Origin: Takakia lepidozioides
Lineage: Eukaryota > Streptophyta > Takakiopsida > Takakiales > Takakiaceae
Assembly (NCBI GenBank): GCA_030704615.1
Contig: CM060732.1
Coordinates: forward strand, 33,089,053-33,153,052
Reading direction: 5' to 3'
DNA: 64,000 nt
The notes beneath the pieces were generated by a model that saw only the letters and a list, made by a program, of their open reading frames with translations, did not search any database and was not told where the DNA came from. Shown here one piece after another: positions 49,735 to 60,500 of this stretch (position 1 is its first letter; each line of letters starts with the position of its first letter). The position numbers and the translations under genes are program-made.

Positions 49735-51560
49735 GCGTTGCACGATGGAATTCCGGCGCCGGATTTCCATCCTGCAGGTAATTCGGAGCGCAGCAGGATG
49801 AAAATTCAGCGCCGAATTTCCATCCAGCAAGGTAGGCGGCGCTGGAAATTTCCCTCACGCAGGTAATTCTGAACCGCGCGGATGGAAATCCGGCGCCGAA
49901 TTTCCATCCGCGCAGGTCGGGCGGCGCGCCAAATTTCCCTCACGCAGGTAATTCGGAAGCGCGCGGATGGAAATCCGGCGCCGAATTTCCATCCGACATG
50001 TAATTCGAATACCGGATGAATGGAAATTCGGCGCCGAATTTCCATCCAGCAGGTAAGTGGAATCCCGTATGGAACGAAATTTGGCGCCGAATTTCCATCC
50101 AGCAGGTAAGTCGGATCGCTGGCGTATGGATATTCGGCGCCGAATTTCCATTCGCCATGTATTTCATCGCTCAAAATTACCTTCCTGCAGGTAATTACCA
50201 TATGAGAATTACCTTCCTACCGGCATCGATAGGAATTACCTGCAGGAAGGTAATTCTCATCTGGGAATTACCTGCAGGAAGGTAAGTCTCATCTGGGAAT
50301 TACCTGCAGGAAGGTAATTCTGAGCGATGAAATACATGGCGAATGGAAATTCGGCGTCGAATATCCATACGCCAGCGATCCGACTTACCTGTTGGATGGA
50401 AATTCGGCGCCGAATTTCCATCCAGCAGGGATTCGAATTACCTGCAGGATGGAAGTTCGGCGCCAAATTTCCATTTATCCGGGATTCGAATTACCTGCTG
50501 GATGGAATTTCGGCGCCGAATTTCCATCCATCCGGGATTCCACTTACCTGCTGGATGGAAATTCGGCGCCGAATTTCCATTCATCCAGGATTCGAGTTAC
50601 CTGCAGGATGGAAATTCGGCGCCGAATTTGGTTCCATCCGGGATTCCACTTACCTGTTGGATGGAAATTCGGCGCCGAATTTGGTTCCATCCGGGATTCC
50701 ACTTACCTGCTGGATGGAAATTCGGCGCCGAATTTCCATTCATCCGGGATTCCACTTACCTGCAGGATGGAAATTCGGCGCCGAATTTGGATCCATCCGG
50801 GATTCCACTTACCTGCCGGATGGAAATTCGGCGCCGAATTTCCATCCATCCGGGATTCCACTTACCTGTAGGATGGAAATTCGGCGCCGAATTTCCATCC
50901 GGGGGATGGTCTCTGTCGGAGAGGTGCCGCCTCTCCGCCGCTCTGTTGGATATTCGGTGCCGAATTTCTATCCGGGGGTTGAAATATGACGGCCAGGTGC
51001 CGACCTCTCCCCCCTCCCCGACTGCATTGGAACGGCCCCGGATTGAAATTCGGCGCCGTTTTCCCATCTGGGGAGGTTTTTATGTCGGCCAGTTTTCGGT
51101 CTGACCCCCCGACAAGACTTCCTTTGGGGGGGCCCGGATGGAAATTCGGCGCCGAATCTCCATCCAGGGGATGCTCTCTGTTGAACACGTGCCGACCTCT
51201 ACGCCCGAGGCGACTTCATCCGGGCGTCCCCTGTTCGATATTCGGTGCCGAATTTCCGTCCGGGGGTTGAAATGTGACGGCCAAGTGCCGGCCACTCCCC
51301 CCTCCCCGACTGCATCCGAACCGCCCCGGATGGAAATTCGGCGCCGTTTTTCCATCTGGGGATGTTTTTATGTCGTCCAGTTTTCGGCCTGACCCCCCGA
51401 CACGACTCCCTTTGGGGGGCCCGGATGGAAATTCGGTGCCGAATCTCCATCCAGGGGATGTTCTCTGTCGCACACGCGCCGGCCTCTGCGCCCGAGGCGA
51501 CTTCATCCGGGCTTCCTCTGTTGGATATTGGGTGCCGAATTTCCATTCGGGGGTAGTAAT
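49735..51560. repeat. Palindromic array between the divergent genes of Element 2
   Basis: More than 25 copies of the palindrome GAAATTCGGCGCCGAATTTC lie in units of about 60 bp that also contain CAGGTAAG or its complement. Units left of about 50,160 are inverted relative to those right of 50,340, with a central block of AATTACCTGCAGGAAGGTAA repeats, so the array is itself a large inverted repeat centred near 50,245. A second series (50,900-51,560) has a longer unit of about 290 bp with two palindromes each. Open frames here reach 253 codons on three forward frames but are repeat artefacts. Confidence 0.92.
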
Positions 51561-51849
51561 GTGACGGCACGGTGCCGGCTTCTCCCCTTCAGCCGTCATC
51601 ATCCGGACGGCCCCCCACTTTCTGACTGCATACCGTTGGCAGTTATTGCGCAAAGACCAGGGGCCGCATTCCGGAGACAAGGTTCATTAACACTCTGACT
51701 ATGGATTTTTGAGATAGTTGGCTCCCTGGATTTGGATCAGGCTTCGTCGCTCGGACAAATCGGCATCGCATTCATTCCCATCGCTACACCCCCTTCTACC
51801 ATGGAGCTTCCCAGCACGCCATCCTGGCAGTCTTGTGTGCACATCTCCC

Positions 51850-54800
51850 ATGGCGGAAAACCCGAGCGCTACAGTGTACTGCCCTCCTCACGAGCATAGA
51901 GCTTCATTTCCGTGCAGAGGGGACACCTGCCGGGTGATGGAGAAATATCTGTGCGTTCGATACCACCTGAAACCGGGGTCGGTTTTTTTGGAGGAGGAAA
52001 GGAAGGACTCTAACGGCCTTGTTGTCGAGAGTATTGTTGGGCTCCACGATGATTTCGGCGATGGCAGGGAATGGCGAGTTCCACCATCGGACAACGTCAT
52101 ATACAGGGCTGTTGGGGACTTCATTTGCCCGCCAAATGCACCTTCTATCCTGGCGCCTTCCACGAAACAATCCGCGAATCAGAGAGTGGCTACCTCAAAG
52201 AGAGAAGTCCGCAACGAAGTAAATCCAGAGCCGAACCCATCCATGAAGACGAGCCAGAACCGGGTTGTTCACAACCTGTCCGACTCAGACGAGGTCATGG
52301 AAGTTCCGAGGTCGTCCTGGAGATCCAGGCAAGTCCTCAATGGACGTCAGTGGAGGAGGGAGTCATATTCCCAGCACGAGCACCGCAGTTCGATCTATTC
52401 TTGAACTTCTGTGAGGGCTTCACCTGGAAGGACACCGGTCGGAGCTGGCCGGGCTGGACTACAGCAAGTTCGCAATTAAATCGGTTACATGCCTTCCCGC
52501 CGACGTCGACGGTAATATCTTATTTGAGTTCCCTCCTCGGGCGGACTACTCGAGGGCGTCCGGAATGTTGACAGATATGGATAGAAAACATGACGGTCAT
52601 CCTTGGTGCGTTACCAAAACCACCAGCATGAAGATGCTCGATGGTGTGCGGGTGCGCTACGTTGTTTGTGCGGGCGCGTTGCGGTGTTTCTCCCCAACTT
52701 GCTTCCACTTTAAATCCAGAGGTCACAGGAACGAGACCGATTGGACAGGCACAGCTCACCAACCATTTCGAGCTCAGGAGAAGGTTCCGAACTCCACATT
52801 TAAGTGTGCGCATTGCAAAGAACCACCACACTGCATGTCTGTTTGTAATGCCAAGCAGTTCTATGTGTTGCACCGTTTCCCTGACCTCACCCGAGCTTGC
52901 ATACACGTTGGTTCCCATTGTCACAAATTGGCGAGGGGGAACTCGCGGGAGGCTGCCCACGAAGCAGAGCAGCTCGTTCAGGAGGAGGTTAAGTTGAGAC
53001 CGGGTGCCAAACCCAAACAGATACAGCTCCAAGCCGCCCATAAGATGGCATTGGCCAGAATTATGTCGGAAGACGGCTCCGATAGAGTTCCTCTCGACGA
53101 GAAGGAAATGGAGGCATTGCTGGAGTCGGTGTCCCATGTATGTTCACCGAATGTCCGAAACCACATTGTCTCATGCAAACAGAAAATTGGGCGTGGCTCG
53201 GATATGCACTCCATTCTGGAGATGAAGCGACGATGTGGATATGACTATATTCATGGAAGTAGGTTTCCAGGACAAGGGACTAAGGCAGATCGTTGTTTCG
53301 TATTCAAAATGTCCACGTGTGGACCTGGCAGCGGCGTCGAACTGGTCGACAGGATGACGAGTGGGAACTTGTCAAACAGTTGGGTCATGTTCGACCATAT
53401 CAAGCGAATTACAAATCACCAGTGGGTGACAATGGGTGCACATGTCTACGACACCCACTGCAGGATGCTAATGACAATTGCTATTTGTGAGATGAAAGGA
53501 GAGGACACACAATCGGAGATGCTTCTTTGGCAGGGAATAAACGAACAGATGGCCAAGGCGGGATTGCCCCCTCCCAATTTCCGTGGTTTCATGGCGGACA
53601 ACGCACAAGCAAATTGGGCTGCCATCCGAAGGGTGTACGGGCAAGACCCCAATATTCCCATGGAAGGCAAGGAGAGATCTTGTGGGTTCCATTTTCTGCA
53701 GAGCCTTTCGCAGTACACAACCAGGCTCGTGGCGCCAGATTTCAGAGAGGAGCACCGTTCCATGTGCCTTGCGTGGAAGCGCGCTCCCACCTTGGATGAT
53801 GCAGAGACACAGTTTGCATGCATACGGGCTTGGTGGACATCGTCAGGTGCTGTAAGGAAATCAGACGAGGGAACAATGGTCAGTTGGCTAGCATGGTGGC
53901 ATTATCGTTTCCTCCAGTTCGGTGACTATATGCAGGAGGTGAGTTGCACGAATTCGCGTCCCGTTGAATATTATTCTTGGCCATATTTGTAACTTGCTTG
54001 TAACCTGAACATGTGCTTGTGCAGGAAATGTGTCTCGACTCCGACACCGACATGCCCACGACAAACATGGCCGAATCAGTGCACTCTTCCTGGCGTGCCT
54101 CCTCTGCGGCGCATCTGGTGGACATCCTCACTGCCACAACGGAGGACATTGTGAGGTCAATTATGCAGCAATGCAGGTACAACGAGTTCTTGAAAGGGAA
54201 ACAGTGGGGCTTGGGGCCGGACAGGCAGGAAATGCTGATGCGGACTGCCTCCAAATCGAAGAATCCTCGGAAGTGGGCGGCGGCCTTGCGAGAGGGCCTT
54301 CGGGACACGCCATTGCTGCGAAGAGGCCAACATTTGGAAGGAGATGTTCATACCCGTCCAGTGAGACGAAGACTTGATGAGGCACCTGGCGGAGAAGAGG
54401 ATTCATGGCGAGCTGACAAGAATATTCGCACGCTCCCTCGTGGTCCGGTGATGTTGCCCGAGGAGGTCTCGTCGAGCACCGCAAGTCCTGCACGTTCAAG
54501 ATCGCCATCTCCTTTGAGCACAGGGCGCGTGCCCCGGCAACATAACGAGCCATCTGTAGTAAAGCAGTACAACATTCCCATTGTGGAGACAAGAGTGTCG
54601 GAGTCACAGTGGAGAATTGCGAGGACATTGCCGGCATTTCGAGGGAAGTGCTGCGCCATCCGGGTGGATACGAGAGCACGATGTGGTGAGATGATTCGGA
54701 GGAACCCACACGGTGCTGTACCTGCACCTTGTTTCAGCGGCAGATTTTTGACTCCCACATTTGCTCACGCCACAACGCAGACATTTTGGTTCTGTAGGCA

Positions 54801-55443
54801 CGACATATTGACCTGTGTATTTGGCAAGCCCAAGTACGGGATTCAGGGAATGCCGGAGCCTCCGGGCGTCTGGCCTGTTGCACCGGGTTGCAGCCTCTCT
54901 TAGAATGAGGCGGATGCTCTATCTGCAGCAGGATTTCGAATGGTGCAACGCACAGACAGCCCGGCCCACGCATTTCCGGTTCCTCAGACCCAGCCATTGC
55001 AGACTGCTCGGTCCAGTAGAGACGGATTGGACAATTCTGCACATCCCACAATGCGATTCGGAAGAGTGAAGAGACGACACCCTCCCAACAAGTTGAATGA
55101 GACTCGGATTGCCAATGCTCTTGGGATGGCTTGCACTATTCAGAGCTCCGTGGACGTACCCCTACCCGGCCTGGGGCGTGTGTATCGGATGGCAACGGCC
55201 GGCTTGGCTGTACGCGACGATGTATACACAATTACGATTGGAGTGGAGCCGACTTGCAATTGTACGGACTTCTCGTTGATGGAAGCAAAGAAGGGTTCGA
55301 AGTATTATCCGTGCAAGCATCTGTATTACATCTACCTGAAGAGGTTGAGGATGAACGTGACTATTGATGACTTTATTCATGCACCGGCGTTGAGCGTGAA
55401 CGAGCTGCACAAACTCCTCCTTAGGGATTCCAGAAATCATTGA
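51850..55443 (+). pseudogene. Element 2 MULE-like transposase with zinc N-domain and SWIM finger, nearly intact
   Basis: Starts MAENPSATVYCPPHEHRASF at 51850. After about 500 nt the frame changes (52,340-52,415), through a short intron (donor GTCAGT) or a frameshift with a stop. From about 52,415 to 53,938 the frame is open: a WRKY-GCM1-like zinc region (KHDGHPWC, LRCFSPTCFH, CAHCK) and the catalytic core with TMGAHVYDTHC (about 53,430), GFMADNAQANWAAIRRVYG (about 53,585) and SCGFHFLQSL. An intron (53,939-54,024) follows. The second exon ends at an in-frame TAG (54,901-54,903), then the same frame continues to 55,443 with the SWIM motif CNC...CKH (55,255-55,320). Core plus SWIM finger is typical of MULE transposases. 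Transposition may have occurred before the stop arose, or the shorter product was used. Confidence 0.8.
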
Positions 55444-55604
55444 TGGGACAAACGGAATCCTCCATATGGATATTTTCAAATGCATTTTGCTGTATCAGAC
55501 TTTTTTTTGCAGTGTAATGAAATGCACCCCAAAACTCCTGGAATGAGGCAATATTCCATTCAAACTGAGATCCAACAGAAGCAGTTGTGGGGCCATTTCT
55601 GGAA

Positions 55605-55930
55605 AAATGGCGCCGAATTTCTCTTTTTGGGGCCGAAAACTGGCTAAGTCCCAACATGCACTGGTACCGTGTCTGGAAAAATGGCGCCGAATTTCTCTTT
55701 TTTGGGCCGAAAACTGGCTAAGTCCCGACATGCACTGGTACAGTGTCTGGAAAAATGGCGCCGAATTTCCCTATTTTGCGCTGAAAACTGGCTAAGTCCG
55801 AACATGCACTGGAAAAATGGCGCCGAATTACCTGTCATGAGGGGACCTATAGCCGCGGAATTCGGCACCATTTTTCGCCAGAGAGACCTATTACCGCGAA
55901 ATACGTCGTCGTTTTTTCAGGTTACGGACC
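55605..55930. repeat. Subterminal repeats near right end of Element 2
   Basis: Three units of about 72 bp contain AAAAATGGCGCCGAATTTC, then GGGCCGAAAACTGGCTAAGT and CATGCACTGGTA, followed by two GGGACCTAT..CCGCGGAATTCGG-like units. They share the GGCGCCGAATTTC core with the other arrays of this element, which suggests repeated binding sites. Confidence 0.85.
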
Positions 55931-56159
55931 CTATTACCGCGAAATTCGGCGCCATATTTGCACATGTCGCTAGGAATTGGCATGAGCGGAAGACGAAATA
56001 TCATGAGCACAACTGTCAAAACTGCAATTTTCCCTTCAAGGGGCTGAATAATATATTTGTTTTTCCTGACACATTGCATTAAATTATTGTTTTTTATTGT
56101 TTTTTTTATTGTTTTTTATATTCGAAATTTGTGCTTCTGCTCATGAAAGCCGATTGTGT

Positions 56160-56213
56160 TACTACTCTGCTCATGCCGCTCATGCCGCTCATGCTCATGA
56201 AATAGCAAACCTC
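56160..56213 (-). repeat. Right terminal inverted repeat of Element 2
   Basis: Read on the minus strand from 56,213 it starts GAGGTTTGCTATTTCATGAG and continues with CATGAGCGG subrepeats, mirroring the left end. Confidence 0.88.
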
Positions 56214-57964
56214 GCGGATAGTGCTCAAGCAAATTTCAATGCTGTTCGTATTGTCTTCGGATCGGGCGACCCAAAAGTGCCAATGCGAGGAAGAGAGCGT
56301 ACATGTATATTCCATTGGACACAATCTCTGGAAAAACATACAAAGTCGGACATCAAACCAGAGATGCAGACTCAACACCGTAAATTGTGCAAAGAGTACA
56401 AAGATGCTAGAACAATGAAGGAGGCGGACACTTTGTTCCAGACAATTCGTGCTTGGTGGTTCTCTTCTGGAGCTGCATCACTTGAGAGTATGAGAGCATT
56501 GGAAGATTGGCTGGTGTTTTGGCACTTCTGGTATAGACAGTGGGGAGCAGCCATGGCAGTGGTACGAGGCTTATATTTCTTGCTTTATTCATACATTTAC
56601 TTTCCATTTTATTGTCTCCTCGCTTTCTTTATGTTGTTTTCTGTTCGCTGTTTTGAAGTGTGGTTCTCCATTTTGCAGAACATGTCCATTGAGGAAATGG
56701 CAAACATGCCATCTTGCAATTTGGCAGAAACTGTGCACAACGCATGGTTGCAGCAGTCTGGGAAACGAGGTCGGGATTTGTATGTGGCAACAACAGATGA
56801 TTTGATACGTGCCTTGCAACAACAAACCCGATACCGTGATTTATTGCGAGGTGGGGTTGGTGGCAAGGGTCCGGACAAATGGGAGTTGATGTTGCGTGCT
56901 GCAAACAGATCTGGGGATCCAATCAAGATAGCACGGGCAGTGAGCATGTATGCCCAGGGAACGCCACTTGTTTCTAGAGTTCCACATCTTGAAGGGGAGG
57001 TGTTCCCCTGCATGACAGCTCCATGTCCGGAACCTCCATTGTGGAGGAACCTCCAACACGACGGCAAGCTCCAGCATCAAACAGTGCCCACTGAAATGGT
57101 GTAGGAGAGAAACAACCCCCTTGATGTGCTTGAGTCCGCATGCCCCGACCACGTTTGGCACGCACAAGTGTAGGGTCTCGTGTGAAATGTACAGCGATCA
57201 GGGCAACTAATTTCGAGAAGTGCACTTCATCTATATCCAGAGGTGGTGCCTGAACTCCTGCTCCGACTTTCACGGGTTTGATGCGTCCATACGGTCAACC
57301 AGAAGCCAAGAACCACAAGTTCTGGTTCTGCGCAGATGATTGTGCCAGATGTGTGCATGGAACTGTGCGTCCTTCCGTAGTGATGAAGCCATCACCTACA
57401 ACCGTTTGGCCCGTGAAGGTGGGAATACATCTCAGATTTCAGGAGATTGAAATGCTGGAGGAGGCAGGCTTTTCCCTTGCGAAACAACCCCAACTCCATG
57501 CATGTGCTACTAATTCTGCGTCCTCCCGGGTCCCCTCGACAAATCCTGACTTGTGGCCAACCAAACGAGATGGAAAGCTCGTTCGGCGTTTCCCTCCAAC
57601 CGCTGAACACTTTGGCAAAGTGGAGTCCGCAAGAATGCTCCAAGCTCGTGTTGGAAGCACCACGGAAGTACCCGATCCAGGATATGGTCGGGTATTCACA
57701 ATCATCACTTCCACATCTGCTGTTCATGACAGGACCTACGACATCACGGTTTCCAATTTCCCCAATTGCACATGTCCTGATTTTGTGAATATGCTATCAA
57801 CCAGTTTGGGCAAGAGAGGTAAATTCATACCCTGCAAACATTTGTATTTCATATTTTTGAAGAGGATGGTTTGCGATCCCAAACGTGACAATTTCATTCA
57901 TCAGGCCACTATGAGTTTCAACGAGGTCGATACTCTATTGCAGCGGGATACAATACATGGGTAA
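56214..57964 (+). pseudogene. Element 1 MULE-like transposase, 3' half, broken
   Basis: Resumes in register with the half at 41,561-43,218, the 8-bp duplication being shared. It encodes ADSAQANFNAVRIVFG, RERTCIFHWTQSL and RAWWFSSGAA, then an intron (56,562-56,678) at the same place as in Element 2, then NMSIEEMANMPSCNLAETVH. Frames are disturbed at about 57,100-57,280. The end has a SWIM finger CTCPDF...CKHLYF (57,767-57,845) and stops at 57,962-57,964. Confidence 0.8.
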
Positions 57965-58600
57965 CATCAACTATGCAATGTGGTATGTGGACGACCATGA
58001 TTTGAAATGTGTAATTCACATCAATTCGTCGGCGGTGCAATGATATGGCCTCCAACTATACGGAGTGAGCTCTGAGTGGCAACTCTTAAAAGCACATTTG
58101 TCATTGCACCGTTCGAAGTCTACATGTCTTGCTGTCGCTATGCACTACAATCATCTTTTGAAGATGATTCTAACTCTCATTGTTATTTGAGGAGGGAGGA
58201 AGGTCTTCCCATGGCAGCCTCTATGGCGCACACTTTGTGAGGATATTTTCTCGTCCTCGTGATTATGCCGAAGCAGTGGCACTTCACGCGGCCAAGTCCC
58301 TATCCCCTGAATTTTTACTGCCCAGCCGTAGGTGTAGCCAGCGTAGATCCGGAGTTCTTAAATACTTAGACTTAGATGCAGAGGAAGCGGGGATACATTG
58401 TACTGACTCTGAGTCAAACTGAACTATGTTCTTTTAATATTCTGTTTCATCCTCTTTGGAAAACGTTGAATCCCCTTCCTCCACCGTAGTTGTTCCTTTG
58501 GAAAGAAAAATAATCAAAGAATGAACTACCATTTAAATTGCAATATGTATGAATCCATCTCACAAACCTCCCTCACTCTTGTCATATCCATTGTGCTTTC
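57965..58600 (+). other. Element 1 right flank with one unrecognised open frame
   Basis: A frame at 58,180-58,422 (80 codons, ending CTDSESN) has no recognised domain and may be a remnant exon. It lies between the Element 1 transposase and its subterminal repeats. I do not assign a function. Confidence 0.25.
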
Positions 58601-58905
58601 ATCTACAGTGTATTCATGCGTGCTCCATTCATGAATGTTTTCTTTTGTTCAACATCCATTGTACATTCATCCTCTGTACTCTTTAATCCACCCCACAAAC
58701 CTACCATGCTCATATACGTTGTGCATTCGTCTAAAGTTTTAGTCATGCATCTTCCTGTCATGAATGTTTTTCATTGCTCAACATCCATTATACATTCATC
58801 CATTTGACTCTTATCCATCCCTCATTCATCCATCTACATTCATTTTTCACACTCATCCATCTGTTTATCATCCAACTGTACATTCATCCATCCTTTATTC
58901 ATCTG
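58600..58905. repeat. ATTCATCC-rich tandem repeat
   Basis: Repeated CATTCATCCATC motifs, with a longer duplicated block around TCATGAATGTTTT and CAACATCCATT (58,627-58,675 and 58,758-58,806). It is non-coding and lies near the right end of Element 1. Confidence 0.75.
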
Positions 58906-59143
58906 TTGCTTTCAGGTGGGAATGCCATTGCCTTTTATTATGTCGTTCAGCTTGTTTCCGTGGTAAAGGGTGCCAATCCGCGGGAATACACTCCACTTCT
59001 TCCTGGGCGTGTGGTGACGCGGTCTTCAAGTGTGATGACGTGGAGTGAGCCCCGTGATGTGGCATTGGCGCAAGGTGATGTGGCATTGGCGCAAGGTGAT
59101 GTGGCGTGAGCGCAGTTGCGCTCACGTGACTAGGCTCACGCCG

Positions 59144-59480
59144 AGGCATCCCTGGACAAAGAGAAGACATCAACTACAATGCCCAGATTTGTCTCCGTGC
59201 TAGAAATTTTTTAGACCACATGGATACTGTGAGTCAAGTCACTACTCGGACAGTGGAGCAATGCAAGGTAAAATGGGAAAGTCTTCAAAAGGAATTCAAG
59301 AAAATCAAAGATTATCTACAGGACAGGTGCAGGAGACTATTGGGCAATGACCAGTGCTGACAGGAAGACACTCAATTTTCCTCCATCGTTTGATAAGCGT
59401 GTGTATGAAGAAATTGAAGCATTTCATGGTAGGAGAAATATCTATATGATATTTGCCAATGCTTCACAGTTTTATGACTC
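59144..59480 (+). pseudogene. 3' part of the trihelix/Myb-like gene
   Basis: From 59,144 the plus strand encodes IPGQREDINYNAQICLRARN and, further on, TVEQCKVKWESLQKEFKKIK, the second half of a Myb/SANT-like domain with the typical QCKxKWESL motif. One base later in frame it continues TGAGDYWAMTSADRKTLNFP and VYEEIEAF, as in trihelix families; the frame change at about 59,322-59,335 shows damage or a tiny intron. It appears to complete the domain begun at 35,469. Confidence 0.55.
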
Positions 59481-59559
59481 GCTCTCTGGGAGACAAATGT
59501 CTCTTAATTCACATGGAGAATCATCTGTTGCAACGCCAATCTTAAATTTTTACTTTTTT

Positions 59560-60500
59560 AAAGCAAGATTGGCGGTCGCTTTATTTTTCGAAATAGAAAA
59601 AGAAATAGCGACCGCCATATTGGCGGTCGCTTCAATTTATTTATTTTTAAAAGCAAGATTGGCGGTCGCACTGGCGGTCGCTTTATTTTTTGAATTAAAA
59701 AAAGAAATAGTGACCGCTATCTTGGCGGTCGCTTCAATTTTTTTTATAAAAAAAACAAGATTGGCGGTCGCATTGGCGGTCGCCTAATTTAAAAAAAGAA
59801 AACAAGCGACTGCCGTATTGGTGGTCGCACAATTTTGTAAATATGTACAGAACAAGCGACCGCCATATGGCGGTCGAATAATTTTAAGAATATATAAAAA
59901 AAACCGCGACCGCCATTGGGCGGTCGCTTAATTTAAAATATATATAGAAAAACAAACGACTGCCATACGGCGGTCGGTAAATTTAAAATTATATTAAAAA
60001 AACAAGCTACATATGAAAATAAAAGCGACCGCCACACCGGTGGTCGCTTGTTTTAAAACAATACAATATTTGCGACCACCAAACCGGCGGTCACATCAAT
60101 TTTAAATTATATATTAAGTTTAAGCGACCGCCAGCCTGGAGGTCGCTTAAACTTGAAAATATAAAGATTAGAAGCGACCGCCTTACTGGCGGTCGCGTTT
60201 TGTTTTTTTTTTAATATTAAAAATAAAAGCGACCACCATATTGGCGGTCACTTTATTTTAAATATATTAACAAATGAAGCGACCGCCATACCGGCAGTCG
60301 CATTATATTTTGAAATAAAAAACAATAGCGACCGCCATACGGACGGTCGCTTAAATTTAAAAATATACAAAATAGAAGTGACCGCAATATTGCACAAAAT
60401 GAAAGGAAATGGAAACGACCGCAGTAGTGGCGGTCGCTTGTTTTTCATAAAAAATAAAAATAGCGACCGTAGTATTAGCGGTCGCTTAATTTCAAAATTA
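59560..60500. repeat. Array of GCGACCGCC / GGCGGTCGC palindromes
   Basis: About 13-15 hairpin units, each GCGACCGCC, a 3-8 nt loop such as ATATT, then GGCGGTCGC, separated by 25-45 nt of AT-rich sequence. Individual units vary at a few positions, often compensated on the other arm. It follows the trihelix-like gene fragment directly. Confidence 0.92.

Larger units (their letters stand above)
43219..56213. mobile_element. Element 2: nested 12,995-bp MULE-like transposon with ParB-methyltransferase gene
   Basis: The ends are inverted repeats beginning G.GG..TGCTATTTCATGAGC on each side and built of CATGAGCGG subrepeats (about 45 bp). They are flanked by the exact 8-bp duplication GCGGATAG, which lies inside the Element 1 transposase gene; the two halves of that gene join in register on either side. 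Contents: a minus-strand ParB-methyltransferase gene (43.4-49.5 kb), a 2-kb palindromic array (49.7-51.6 kb), a plus-strand transposase (51.9-55.4 kb) and a subterminal array (55.6-55.9 kb). Gene content matches Element 1 but the termini differ, so they are sister families. Confidence 0.92.
35583..59143. mobile_element. Element 1: outer MULE-like transposon with ParB-methyltransferase gene
   Basis: The proposed ends are inverted repeats of about 40 bp starting GGCATGAGCCT (35583) and, on the other strand, GGCGTGAGCCT (59143), both followed by CGTGAGYGC and CGCTCACGC. Neighbouring 8 bp are GATGCAAT and GAGGCATC, at best a decayed duplication, so the exact ends are uncertain. Without the nested Element 2 it is about 10.6 kb. 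It carries a divergent pair of broken genes starting 26 bp apart at 41.5 kb, and direct copies of a GTGACGTGGCGTGAGC-like repeat near its ends. Confidence 0.62.

Noticed and set aside
49735-51560. Long open frames (up to 253 codons) as protein genes
   Set aside because: They are open on several frames and both strands, consist of the repeat unit translated over and over, and have no domain.
59560-60500. Regularly spaced palindromic repeats as a CRISPR array
   Set aside because: Spacers are AT-rich and similar to one another, units vary, no cas genes are present and the surrounding genes have spliceosomal introns.
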